Shown here piece by piece: positions 16,752 to 24,516 of a stretch of DNA of 64,000 nt. How positions within the stretch are numbered: position 1 is the stretch's first letter; every line of letters starts with the position of its first letter. The notes below the pieces were generated by a model. It was not told the origin of the DNA. It did no database searches and worked only from the letters and a program-made list of their open reading frames with translations. The stretch is from Rhizobiaceae bacterium. GTDB taxonomy: Bacteria; Pseudomonadota; Alphaproteobacteria; Rhizobiales; Rhizobiaceae. The DNA lies in NCBI GenBank assembly GCA_019635795.1, contig JAHBYV010000004.1, positions 62,001-126,000 of the forward strand. Reading direction: 5' to 3'. The translations under genes were made by a program, and so were the position numbers.

Positions 16752-17771
16752 TCAGGAAGCCAGAAGTTCTTTCAACTTTTCGTCGAGGAACTTCACGTCG
16801 ACAGGGTTCGTGCCGGGTCCACCGGCAAAATGACCCCAGATTGACGGCAATGGGATCAGCTCAGCGTTGGGCATGTTTGCAACTTCATTCGCGCTGTCCG
16901 CCACAGGGAAATAGAGGTCAGTTTCGCCGGGCATCACGTAGGTTTTTGCCTTTATTGCGCCCAGCGCCTTCTTGAAGTCGCCATTGAAAATTTCATTGGC
17001 GGCAATATCTCCGTTTTGCCAGGTCCAGAGCATTGCCAGGAGATTGTTAGGGTCTTTGGGAAGAAAGAAGCCTTCCCAGAACTCGACAAGGAAATCTTCC
17101 AGAGACGAATAGCCCATGGCCTTCAGATCAAGTTCTTCCCGATAGAACGATTGCGAAAAGCCCCATCCCGCATAGACACGAGCAGCAGCCCTCAGCCCGA
17201 TTTGTGGCTTCTCTTTATACCATCCGCCCTGGAATGCTGCGTCAGCGGTCAGTGCCGCCTTCACGCCCTCCAGAAAAACGAAATTGTGCCGGGAACATTT
17301 GGCCGAGCCGCAGAACGGCAAGAGCAAATCCATCATGTCCGGGTACATTGCGCCCCAATGGAACGTCTGCAAAGCGCCCATCGACCACCCTGTGACCAAG
17401 CGAACATGCTCGATGCCAAGATGCTCTGTGATCAGTCTGTGCTGCGCCTTCACATTGTCATAGGCGGTAACACGCGGAAAGCGAGCCGCATTGTAAGGCT
17501 CAGGCGTGTTGCTGGGTGAAGAGGACAGGCCATTTCCGAACATATTCGGAATGACAATAAAGTATTTGTCGGGATCCAGTGCCATTCCTTTACCGACAAG
17601 CCATTCATTGTCGTAGTGCTGGCCGGAATACCATGTGGGATAGACAATGACATTGTCCTTAGCCGCATTCAGTTTTCCGAACGTTTTGTAAGCCAGCTTG
17701 GCATTGCGAATAGTCGCCCCGCTTTGAAGCTTGAGATCCCCATAGTCATAAATTTTGTAGTCGAGCGTCAT
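16752..17771 (-). CDS. Alpha/beta hydrolase of the MetX (homoserine acetyltransferase) fold
   Basis: 339-aa alpha/beta-fold enzyme. Nucleophile elbow GWSMGALQT, acid residue in PGETDLYFP, catalytic His in WGHFAGG. The N-terminal blocks (LAYKTFGKLN, DNVIVYPTWYSG) match MetX-like proteins, but the context is not methionine synthesis. It lies 58 bases downstream of an NCS1 permease gene and is on the same transcript, headed by an ANTAR-type leader, so a role in releasing nitrogen from an amide, ester or ureide-like substrate is plausible (inference). Substrate unknown. Confidence 0.85.
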   Translation of the reverse strand: MTLDYKIYDYGDLKLQSGATIRNAKLAYKTFGKLNAAKDNVIVYPTWYSGQHYDNEWLVGKGMALDPDKYFIVIPNMFGNGLSSSPSNTPEPYNAARFPRVTAYDNVKAQHRLITEHLGIEHVRLVTGWSMGALQTFHWGAMYPDMMDLLLPFCGSAKCSRHNFVFLEGVKAALTADAAFQGGWYKEKPQIGLRAAARVYAGWGFSQSFYREELDLKAMGYSSLEDFLVEFWEGFFLPKDPNNLLAMLWTWQNGDIAANEIFNGDFKKALGAIKAKTYVMPGETDLYFPVADSANEVANMPNAELIPLPSIWGHFAGGPGTNPVDVKFLDEKLKELLAS

Positions 17772-17829
17772 GACTGCTTTCCCTCTGTTGAAAAGTTGCA
17801 GGCGCTATGCCGCGCCTGCATGTCTGATT

Positions 17830-19161
17830 TCAGCGGTTGCCCTGTGATGCAGGTTCGCGTTGCACCAGTGATGACAAAATCAGGTGAGCTACACCCGCGA
17901 CGATGCCCGCCGAGAGCGCCGTGGACAGGTGCGGTGCGTTGAACTCCACGAGGAAGCCGACCGCAGAGCCGATCGCCCATGAGATGAAAGGTAGTTTGCG
18001 CCATTCATGCGAGGTGGTACCGCTTCTTTTCAGCACGTAAGCTTCAATAAGAAGAATGGCCCCGATAGGCGGCACAAGGATACCAAGAAGCGAAAGCCAT
18101 TGAATAAAGAAGGCCCAGATGTTTCCAGCGGCGATGGCGATGCCGATCAAGCCCAAAACGATCGCCATTATCCGCATCTTTGATCCAAGTATGCGCGACC
18201 AGCCCGTTGCTGCATTGTAGAGGCAGTGCGAACACACCGACCCGAGATTGATGTAAAGAAACAGGAAGGCGAGTAGGCTGAGCCATCCGATTTGCAATGA
18301 GTTGAGGTAGCCGAACATGTTGTCTGCCCCGAACGGATTAGCATTTGGAACAGCAAGTGCAGCCGTCATGACGCCACCCACGAGCATGGCAATCAGGTTA
18401 GAAACGGGAAATGCCGAGAAGGTCGCAATGAGAGAATGCGTGCGGTTTTGCGCCCACCGGTTAAAATCGGCGGTCACTGTGCCTGCATCGATGAAAAGCG
18501 CAATGACAACCGTCAAACCCGCGCCCATGCTCATCGTTGCTACGCCATTGTTCCCGGCATAGTTCCAGATCGCGTCAAACGTGGTCGTTGAAGCGGAATG
18601 CAGTGCCACAAAAATCCCGAGGATCAGGAAAAGAGGTACGGATACCAGTCCGATCAGGTGCAGCCCGCGCACACCAATAAAGGTGATGCCTATATAAAGC
18701 AGGCCCGCAATGATGGTCATTGCCACATAGTTCAGGCCGTATGTGCTCGAAATCAGTGCGCCCGTGATGCCGGTTTGAACTGCATACCAGCCAAGAAGCA
18801 AAGTCGAGAGAAGACCCGACGCCAGTGCATATCCTCTGGTTCCAAAAACATTAGATGCAATCAGGGCGAAGTTCATGCCGCTTTTCGTTGCTGACACACC
18901 CAGCGCGCCAACATAGGCGAACATGATAAGGTTGCCGATTATCATTGCGGCAAGTGCGTTCGAAAAGCCCATGCCAAGGACGAGTATTGAACCCGTCATC
19001 GCCCCCGTTATGATCATGGGAAAGCCAGCCCAAACCGTTGCGATTGAAAAAAGACTGTGTCGCGCCGCGAGCGGCACGGGTCGATGTTCGTATTCTTCGC
19101 CGAGTACGTGGTCTATTTCTGACTCGACATCTGCTAAGGGATGTTCCGGTTTCCGTGTCAT
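17830..19161 (-). CDS. NCS1-family permease (cytosine/purine/hydantoin type)
   Basis: 443-aa inner-membrane symporter with about twelve hydrophobic segments. N-terminal cytosolic part with PLAARHSLFSIATVWAGFPM, then FNRWAQNRTHS, both typical of CodB-like NCS1 carriers. ATG 19161 is chosen because the upstream frame extension (to 19320) runs through leader RNA and looks non-coding; GGGGAACAC precedes the ATG. It is the first gene of a two-gene operon with the hydrolase. The long leader holds ANTAR-type hairpins and a terminator, so induction by the AmiC/AmiR system is predicted. The substrate is probably a nitrogenous compound related to those handled by AmiE (inference). Confidence 0.88.
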   Translation of the reverse strand: MTRKPEHPLADVESEIDHVLGEEYEHRPVPLAARHSLFSIATVWAGFPMIITGAMTGSILVLGMGFSNALAAMIIGNLIMFAYVGALGVSATKSGMNFALIASNVFGTRGYALASGLLSTLLLGWYAVQTGITGALISSTYGLNYVAMTIIAGLLYIGITFIGVRGLHLIGLVSVPLFLILGIFVALHSASTTTFDAIWNYAGNNGVATMSMGAGLTVVIALFIDAGTVTADFNRWAQNRTHSLIATFSAFPVSNLIAMLVGGVMTAALAVPNANPFGADNMFGYLNSLQIGWLSLLAFLFLYINLGSVCSHCLYNAATGWSRILGSKMRIMAIVLGLIGIAIAAGNIWAFFIQWLSLLGILVPPIGAILLIEAYVLKRSGTTSHEWRKLPFISWAIGSAVGFLVEFNAPHLSTALSAGIVAGVAHLILSSLVQREPASQGNR

Positions 19162-19302
19162 GTGTTCCCCATCTTTCGAGCGTTGAATGCTGGGTAGGGA
19201 GGTCGAGGCGCACACTGGCCTGCCCCCTACCGGCGAAACGACTCGATGGCAAACCGCGTAATATGATCGTTGGGAACACCTCGAATATTTCCGCCCATCC
19301 AG

Positions 19303-19356
19303 GCAGACCATCTGCGGCAATCATGCCTTGCAATTGTGCGCGGCGACCTTGCCGCG
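19303..19356 (-). promoter_or_regulatory. Downstream ANTAR-like hairpins in NCS1 leader
   Basis: On the minus strand, 19356-19339 folds into stem CGCGGC/GCCGCG with hexaloop AAGGTC (A1, G4); the stem is identical to hairpin 1 of leader 2 at 7539. Further on, 19315-19303 gives GCAG/CTGC around ATGGT. Unlike the other leaders, no T-tract terminator overlaps the second hairpin, so its mode of action is open (perhaps translational, or decayed). Confidence 0.55.
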
Positions 19357-19375
19357 GGCGAGTCTTCACTGCGCC

Positions 19376-19421
19376 AAAAAACAAAAACCCCCACGTTCCG
19401 CTTGCACGGAGCCGCAGGGGT
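19376..19421 (-). terminator. Intrinsic terminator (NCS1 leader attenuator)
   Basis: Minus strand: ACCCCTGCG pairs over nine positions (two G-U) with CGTGGGGGT, followed by TTTTTGTTTTTT. The stem and apical GCTCCG/CGGAAC-like region are clearly similar to the amide-operon terminator at 7574-7619, pointing to common descent or shared selection by one regulator. Confidence 0.85.
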
Positions 19422-19455
19422 ACCATACCCGTTATTATCGCAGCACCATTGCTGC
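19418..19455 (-). promoter_or_regulatory. ANTAR-type paired hairpins in NCS1 leader
   Basis: Minus strand hairpin 1 (19455-19440): stem GCAGC/GCTGC, hexaloop AATGGT (A1, G4). Hairpin 2 (19430-19418): GGG/CCC around TATGGTA, or GGGT/ACCC around ATGGT. Nine bases separate them. Hairpin 2 overlaps the 5' arm of the terminator 19376-19421. Same arrangement as leader 2 of the amide operon, on the opposite strand. Confidence 0.78.
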
Positions 19456-19468
19456 AATGAACGTGAAA

Positions 19469-19497
19469 AAGTTAACTTGGATAAAGAAAAGAGTCAA
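19469..19497 (-). promoter_or_regulatory. Candidate sigma70 promoter for NCS1 operon
   Basis: Minus strand -35 TTGACT (19497-19492), 17-base spacer, -10 TAACTT (19474-19469). Initiation near 19461 would place the first ANTAR hairpin at the very 5' end of the transcript. Confidence 0.55.
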
Positions 19498-19537
19498 CAA
19501 TATACAATTTCGCCATGTTGCATGGCCTTGCAAGGAG

Positions 19538-20575
19538 TCAGCGCTTTCTGACGGAAGATCGCAACCTAACGCTTGTCTGAAAATGGGTGATGACAGGCGG
19601 TTCTTGTCGAACACCTGTCCGGTAAAGAAGCATCTCTGCGGCTGCTTTCCCCATCTCCCGACCGGGCTGGGCCACCGTGGTCAGGGCGGGCTGTAGAAAT
19701 TCCGCAGCCGGAATGTCATCGAATCCGGTAATGCTCACGGTCGAAGGGATCGAAATCCCGCGTTCCCGACAATAGCGCATCGCGCCCATTGCCATGAGAT
19801 CGTTCGCGCAAAGTATAGCGGTAGGCCAAGTCTGTTGATCGCCGGACAATAGTTCAACTGCCGCCAGATAGCCTGAGTGTTCACTATAATCGCCGGTAAT
19901 GCAGGGGATACCATCCGGATCTAACCCGAATGAGGCGATGGATTCACGGAACCCCGCCAGCCGCTGCTCGCTCGTCCAAAGCCGTTGGGGCCCACCGACG
20001 ATAGCAAGGCGACGATGGCCGGAACCCAGCACATGTTGGGCGACGGATCGTGCTCCCGCGAGATTGTTTGAGCCTACAAACGGCACGTCAAGACCCGGCA
20101 GAACTTCGTCGACAAAAACCACCAACCCTGAACGGGCAAGTTCAAGTAGCGATGGACTGGGAAGTCCCGTGCCGGAAAGGTATATCACGCCGCCCAAGCG
20201 CTCCGTGCGCAAAATCCGGGCGAAATATTCTTCTCGTTCCATATTTGACCAAGTGGCGCACAGGACAAGGAGAATATCGTGATCACCGATTCCACGCTGA
20301 ACACCATCAGCAACTGCGGCAAAAAAAGGATTCTCGAGGTCTGGCACCACAAAGCCGATAGAGGAGATATGTCCGTGCTTCAGGCTGCGAGCCGCATTGT
20401 TCGGCTCGAAACCTAGCTCGGCAATGAGCCGCAGAACGTGACGTTTCGTGTCATCCGCAACCTGACCGCGGTCATTGATTACGGCGCTCACAGTTCCGAT
20501 CGAAACGCCAGCCTCGCGCGCAACGTCGCGGATCGTTGGACGGCGCTTGCGCGTGCTTTTCACGCTATCTTCCAT
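19538..20575 (-). CDS. LacI-family transcriptional repressor
   Basis: 345-aa LacI/GalR regulator. N-terminal helix-turn-helix TIRDVAREAGVSIGTVSAVI and hinge NNAARSLKHG, followed by a periplasmic-binding-protein-like effector domain (IGFVVPDLENPFFA, GHRRLAIVGG, PTAILCANDLMAMG, SITGFDDIPAAEFLQPALTT as successive blocks). Divergent from the ABC sugar operon, with two palindromic operators between them, so it most likely represses that operon and itself. Effector unknown. Confidence 0.93.
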   Translation of the reverse strand: MEDSVKSTRKRRPTIRDVAREAGVSIGTVSAVINDRGQVADDTKRHVLRLIAELGFEPNNAARSLKHGHISSIGFVVPDLENPFFAAVADGVQRGIGDHDILLVLCATWSNMEREEYFARILRTERLGGVIYLSGTGLPSPSLLELARSGLVVFVDEVLPGLDVPFVGSNNLAGARSVAQHVLGSGHRRLAIVGGPQRLWTSEQRLAGFRESIASFGLDPDGIPCITGDYSEHSGYLAAVELLSGDQQTWPTAILCANDLMAMGAMRYCRERGISIPSTVSITGFDDIPAAEFLQPALTTVAQPGREMGKAAAEMLLYRTGVRQEPPVITHFQTSVRLRSSVRKR

Positions 20576-20788
20576 TGTTTCGCATCATATGCGGTTAGTG
20601 GTCCAAATCAGGCCGAAGCAAAGCTACAATGACGGCTTCCTGTGCATGACACGCGTTATCAGATAGCCCACTTCTGCTACAAGGATAAAGGTTGCTGTTT
20701 CGCCCTGAGCGGCAAGCCGCCGATGTTCTGTCACTTCACTTAGATTAGCCAAAAGAGCCATCCTCACGAGGGTACCGTCGAGACGATG

Positions 20789-20890
20789 TTGAACCGGTTC
20801 AATACTTCTTGTCAATGCAGAGGGATTTTTTCAAAAAGCTCTTGTCATCTTCAAAAAAATGCGTCAAGTTTTGATAAATGAACCGGTTCA
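20789..20890. promoter_or_regulatory. Twin LacI-type operators
   Basis: TTGAACCGGTTCAA at 20789-20802 and TGAACCGGTTCA at 20879-20890, perfect palindromes with the central CG step typical of LacI/GalR sites. Their centres are about 89 bases apart, roughly 8.5 helical turns. They lie between the divergent repressor gene and the ABC operon. The remainder of 20576-20943 shows only AT-rich promoter-like sequence. Confidence 0.8.
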
Positions 20891-20943
20891 GTTGCGACTG
20901 ACGCTGTCAGTTGCTGCGTCTGGAGCAGGAAGGAGAGTGAGGC

Positions 20944-21723
20944 TTGTCGATGGATAGGAAGAAAGTTCTTTTGGTCGGCGAAACCTGGATGAGTTCGTCA
21001 ACCCATTTCAAGGGTTTCGACCAGTTTGGGAGCGTGACTTTTCACTCCGGCGCTGGTCCGCTGCAAAAGGCGCTTGAGGGCAGCCGATTTGAGCTGATTC
21101 ACATGCCTGCCCATGAAGCTGTTGAGAAGCTTCCTTTCGATCTGGATGGCCTCAATCAGTACGACGCTATTCTGTTGTCCGACATAGGTGCGAACTCGTT
21201 GCTTTTGCACCCTGATGTTTGGCTCAACGGCAAAACAGTGCCTAACCGCCTCAAGCTTTTGAAGGAGTGGACGGCGCGTGGCGGCGGGCTTGCAATGATC
21301 GGCGGCTATCTCACATTCCAGGGCATCGACGGCCGAGGACGTTGGCGGCGCACGCCGGTAGAGGATGTTCTGCCGGTAAGCTGCCTTCCTTATGATGACC
21401 GCATCGAAGCGCCGGAGGGGTTCAAGCCTGTTCTGACCGCAGGTGCTGACCATCCAATCGTTGAAGGTCTGGATGGTGATTGGCCGGTGCTGCTCGGCGC
21501 TAATGAGGTTACTCTCAAGGATCGCCCTGACGTAGAAGTGCTTGCCACCTTGCCGCAGGAGCAGGGAGGTCATCCGCTTCTTGTCGTCGGGAATTATGAA
21601 AAAGGGCGGACGCTGGCATGGATGTCCGACCTTAGTCCGCACTGGTTGCCAACTTCCTTTTCGGACTGGCCAGGCTATTCCACCCTTTGGCGCAACGCAC
21701 TTGGGTGGCTCACGAAAAGCTGA
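20944..21723 (+). CDS. GATase1-like protein (COG5426/STM3548 type)
   Basis: 259-aa protein of the class I glutamine-amidotransferase-like fold, without an obvious Cys-His-Glu triad (the nucleophile-elbow region reads LAMIGGYLTFQG, no Cys). Conserved blocks: VLLVGETWMSS, YDAILLSDIGANSLLL, WTARGGGLAMIGG, WMSDLSPHW. First gene of the LacI-controlled operon. TTG 20944 has AGGAGAG 7 bases upstream; ATG 20950 is the alternative. Members of this group are found next to sugar ABC transporters; the activity is not known. It may process or sense the imported compound (inference). Confidence 0.75.
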   Translation: MSMDRKKVLLVGETWMSSSTHFKGFDQFGSVTFHSGAGPLQKALEGSRFELIHMPAHEAVEKLPFDLDGLNQYDAILLSDIGANSLLLHPDVWLNGKTVPNRLKLLKEWTARGGGLAMIGGYLTFQGIDGRGRWRRTPVEDVLPVSCLPYDDRIEAPEGFKPVLTAGADHPIVEGLDGDWPVLLGANEVTLKDRPDVEVLATLPQEQGGHPLLVVGNYEKGRTLAWMSDLSPHWLPTSFSDWPGYSTLWRNALGWLTKS

Positions 21724-21747
21724 GGGCTGGGAAGAGGACGCCACACA

Positions 21748-22518
21748 ATGAACAACGATTTCCTCGTTGCAAAGGGCGTAACCAAGCGCTTCGGTGCGCT
21801 AACTGCGCTTTCCGGCATTGACCTTACCATACGCAGCGGAGAGGTCCTTGCGTTGCTGGGTGACAACGGGGCAGGCAAATCAACTTTCATCAAGGTCGTT
21901 TCCGGTGCACATCCTCCCAGTGACGGAACGATCTTGATTGAAGGTCAGCCGGTGAGCTTCAATTCGCCGAAGGATGCAGCCGACGCAGGTATTGCGACGA
22001 TTTTTCAGGAGCTTGCATTGTCGGAAAATCTGTCGATCTCCGAGAATGTGTTCCTTGGGCGTGAACTGACCAACACGGTTCTTGGCGTGCCGTTCCTGAG
22101 GCGAAACGAGATGAAGCAGCGCGTTGCCGGTCTGCTTGACGAGCTTGACGCAGATATTTCCGACGCGGAAGCGCCTGTTGGTAGCTTGTCGGGTGGGCAA
22201 CGTCAGGCGGTAGCGATCTGTCGCGCATTAAATCTCAATGCGCGGCTTGTCATCATGGATGAACCGACCGCAGCGCTCGCTGTAGCCGAGACGCGCAAGG
22301 TGCTTGGGTTGACACGCAGATTGGCGGAACGCGGCTGCGCCGTAGTGCTCATAAGTCACAACATTTCTGACGTCTTTGAAGTAGCTGACCGGATGGTTGT
22401 GTTCCGGCGCGGTCGCAAGGTGGCCGAGCGTTTGCGCAACGAGACAACACCGGAAGAAATCGTGGCTCTCATAACAGGTGCCCATCCCGACGTGCGGGCA
22501 CTTGAAAAAGCATCATAA
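21748..22518 (+). CDS. Sugar-type ABC transporter ATP-binding protein, single-domain
   Basis: 256-aa ATPase of the ribose/xylose (CUT2) group. Walker A GDNGAGKST, Q-loop IFQELAL, signature LSGGQRQAV, Walker B LVIMDEPTAAL, switch LISHN. Classic RbsA proteins have two ATPase domains (about 500 aa); this is the half-size version seen in FrcA-like systems, and presumably works as a homodimer. It is followed by the binding protein and two permeases. Confidence 0.92.
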   Translation: MNNDFLVAKGVTKRFGALTALSGIDLTIRSGEVLALLGDNGAGKSTFIKVVSGAHPPSDGTILIEGQPVSFNSPKDAADAGIATIFQELALSENLSISENVFLGRELTNTVLGVPFLRRNEMKQRVAGLLDELDADISDAEAPVGSLSGGQRQAVAICRALNLNARLVIMDEPTAALAVAETRKVLGLTRRLAERGCAVVLISHNISDVFEVADRMVVFRRGRKVAERLRNETTPEEIVALITGAHPDVRALEKAS

Positions 22519-22544
22519 ACGCACGCAAAACCAGAGAGGATCAC

Positions 22545-23528
22545 ATGTTTAAATTCGCAAAGCAGTTACTTGCAGCAACGGTTCTGACCGCGGCTGCGAC
22601 TGCGGCATTCGCCCAGGACAAGCCGAAAGTCGCGTTCGTTCCCCAGCTTATCGGCATTCCTTACTTCAATGCTATGGAAGCGGGTGGCAAGAAAGCGGCG
22701 GAGGATCTTGGTGTAGAATTTATCTATACCGGTCCCGTCGATACAAATCCGGTTGATCAGCTCCAGATTGTCCAGACCCTTATTGATCAGGGCGTCAATG
22801 CGGTTTCTGTCAGCGTGCTTGATGCATCCAGCATTGCGCCTGTCGTTGAGGCAGCTAAAGCCAAAAACGTCAAGCTGTTCACCAGCGATAGCGACGCACC
22901 GGATAGCGGTCGCGCTGTTTACGTTGCGCAGGCGACTGATGAAGGTCTTGGGTTTGCCATCATTGATGAACTCGTGAGGCGCGTCGGCGAAGATGCCAAG
23001 ATCGGCATTGTTTCAGGTGAAGCTACAGCGTCCAACCTCAATGCGTGGATTGGCTTTATGAAGGCGCGTGCAGCGGAAAAATATCCGAAATTGCAGCTTC
23101 TCGAACCGCAGTTTGCGGGCGGAACCGCACAGCGCGCGACTCAGATCGCAGGCGATTTGATTGCCGCCAATCCTGATCTGAAGGGTTTGATTGCAGTCGC
23201 TTCGAGCACTTGCCCCGGCGTCGCACAAGCTATCGAAACGGCTGGCAAGATCGGCCAGGTTGTAGGTACCGGGTATTGCAGCCCCAACACCGCGCGCTCC
23301 TATCTGAAGAGTGGTGCATTTGGCTTCACCGTCTTATGGGACCCGGCTCAGCTTGGATACCTGACCGTCTGGGCCGGCAAGCAGTTGATCGATGGGAAGC
23401 AATTTGAGGCTTCAAACACGATCCAGGGTCTCCAAAGCCCTGCAACCTACGATGCCACAAAGGGTATCTTGCTGCTCGGACCTCCCGCCATCTTTACGGC
23501 GGACAATGTCGATCAGTTCGATTTCTGA
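22545..23528 (+). CDS. Sugar-type ABC transporter periplasmic binding protein
   Basis: 327-aa RbsB-like receptor. N-terminal Sec signal peptide (KFAKQLLAATVLTAAAT, cleavage after AFA), then VAFVPQLIGIPYFNAMEAGG, the ribose-type LYTGP-like YTGPVDTN and SVSVLDASSIAPVVEAAK. ATG 22545 follows GAGAGGATC. The substrate cannot be assigned; the neighbouring M20 hydrolase suggests an N-acylated or amide-linked compound rather than a free sugar (inference). Confidence 0.9.
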   Translation: MFKFAKQLLAATVLTAAATAAFAQDKPKVAFVPQLIGIPYFNAMEAGGKKAAEDLGVEFIYTGPVDTNPVDQLQIVQTLIDQGVNAVSVSVLDASSIAPVVEAAKAKNVKLFTSDSDAPDSGRAVYVAQATDEGLGFAIIDELVRRVGEDAKIGIVSGEATASNLNAWIGFMKARAAEKYPKLQLLEPQFAGGTAQRATQIAGDLIAANPDLKGLIAVASSTCPGVAQAIETAGKIGQVVGTGYCSPNTARSYLKSGAFGFTVLWDPAQLGYLTVWAGKQLIDGKQFEASNTIQGLQSPATYDATKGILLLGPPAIFTADNVDQFDF

Positions 23529-23541
23529 GGCAGGTGACACA

Positions 23542-24516
23542 ATGAACGCCAGCGTGCGGACCATAGGTCTGAATGGCCGTGAGTTATTACTTCTTGCGGC
23601 CTGCGCGCTGGCGATTGTCGTATTCTCAATCGCCGCCCCGGCTTTCGGAACGCCAGCAAATGCGGCGACCATATTGAGGAACAGCGTCGAACTGCTGCTC
23701 ATCGGGCTAGGAATGACTTTCATTCTGGCGATGGGTGGCATCGACGTTTCCATTGGAATTGTGATGGGGCTTGCTGCGATTGCAGTTGGGAAGCTGCTGG
23801 AGGGCGGCGCGCCAGTACCCATAGCTGCACTGGCCGGACCGCTTGCCGGAATGGCACTGGGTTTGATAACGGCTGCTGTGGTTGTGTTGGGTCGCATTCC
23901 AGCGATTGTTGGAACGTTGGGGCTTCTTGGCGTTTATCGTACCGCAATTTTTGTTGCTTTGGGCGGACAGTGGCTTTCGGGCCTTCCGACCGGCCTGACC
24001 GAGCTTCTTTATGCACGGCCACTAGGTATTCCTGTTTCAGCCTGGATTATTGCTATCGCATATCTGGCTGCTTGGCTCGCATTGCGCAGGACACCCTATG
24101 GTCCGCATTTGCTGGCGATAGGCAATGCTGAAGAGAAGGCGCGGCTATCCGGCATAGCGGTGACGCGTGTGCGGTTCGCTACCTTTGTAGCGAGTGGATT
24201 TTTGGCTGGTGTTGCCGCGACGTTTTATGTTGCGACCTATCGCAACGTCGAAATGAGTATTGGCAGCACGCTGGCACTTGATGCGATCGCAGCGGTGGTG
24301 CTGGGGGGTACGAGCATTCTGGGAGGACGGTGCAGTTTGATAGGGACTGTGCTTGGCGTTCTGCTGCTGCGTATCCTGCAAAACGGCTTGCTTCTGATCG
24401 GTGTGCCATCGCTTTGGCAAACGGTTGTAACCGGCGCGTTGCTGATCGGTGTCCTGGGCATGGAAGCCGCAGCCGGACGGCTCAAGTTCAGCTCAATCGG
24501 GCAGGCTGCACGATGA
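23542..24516 (+). CDS. Sugar-type ABC transporter permease 1 (RbsC family)
   Basis: 324-aa inner-membrane permease. Motifs: LLLIGLGMTFILAMGGIDVS, VAAVVLGGTSILGG-like AIAAVVLGGTSILGGRCSLI near the C-terminus, and IPAIVGTLGLLGVYR. Predicted nine to ten hydrophobic segments. ATG 23542 after CAGGTGACACA; the longer frame from 23392 lies within the binding-protein gene. Overlaps permease 2 by 4 bases. Confidence 0.9.
   Translation: MNASVRTIGLNGRELLLLAACALAIVVFSIAAPAFGTPANAATILRNSVELLLIGLGMTFILAMGGIDVSIGIVMGLAAIAVGKLLEGGAPVPIAALAGPLAGMALGLITAAVVVLGRIPAIVGTLGLLGVYRTAIFVALGGQWLSGLPTGLTELLYARPLGIPVSAWIIAIAYLAAWLALRRTPYGPHLLAIGNAEEKARLSGIAVTRVRFATFVASGFLAGVAATFYVATYRNVEMSIGSTLALDAIAAVVLGGTSILGGRCSLIGTVLGVLLLRILQNGLLLIGVPSLWQTVVTGALLIGVLGMEAAAGRLKFSSIGQAAR

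Noticed and set aside
19162-19320. Upstream extension of the NCS1 permease frame
   Set aside because: The extra 53 residues have no family similarity and overlap leader RNA; ATG 19161 fits the family start.
20832-20878. A precise promoter for the ABC operon
   Set aside because: TTGTCA at 20842 has no acceptable -10 at normal spacing; left unassigned.
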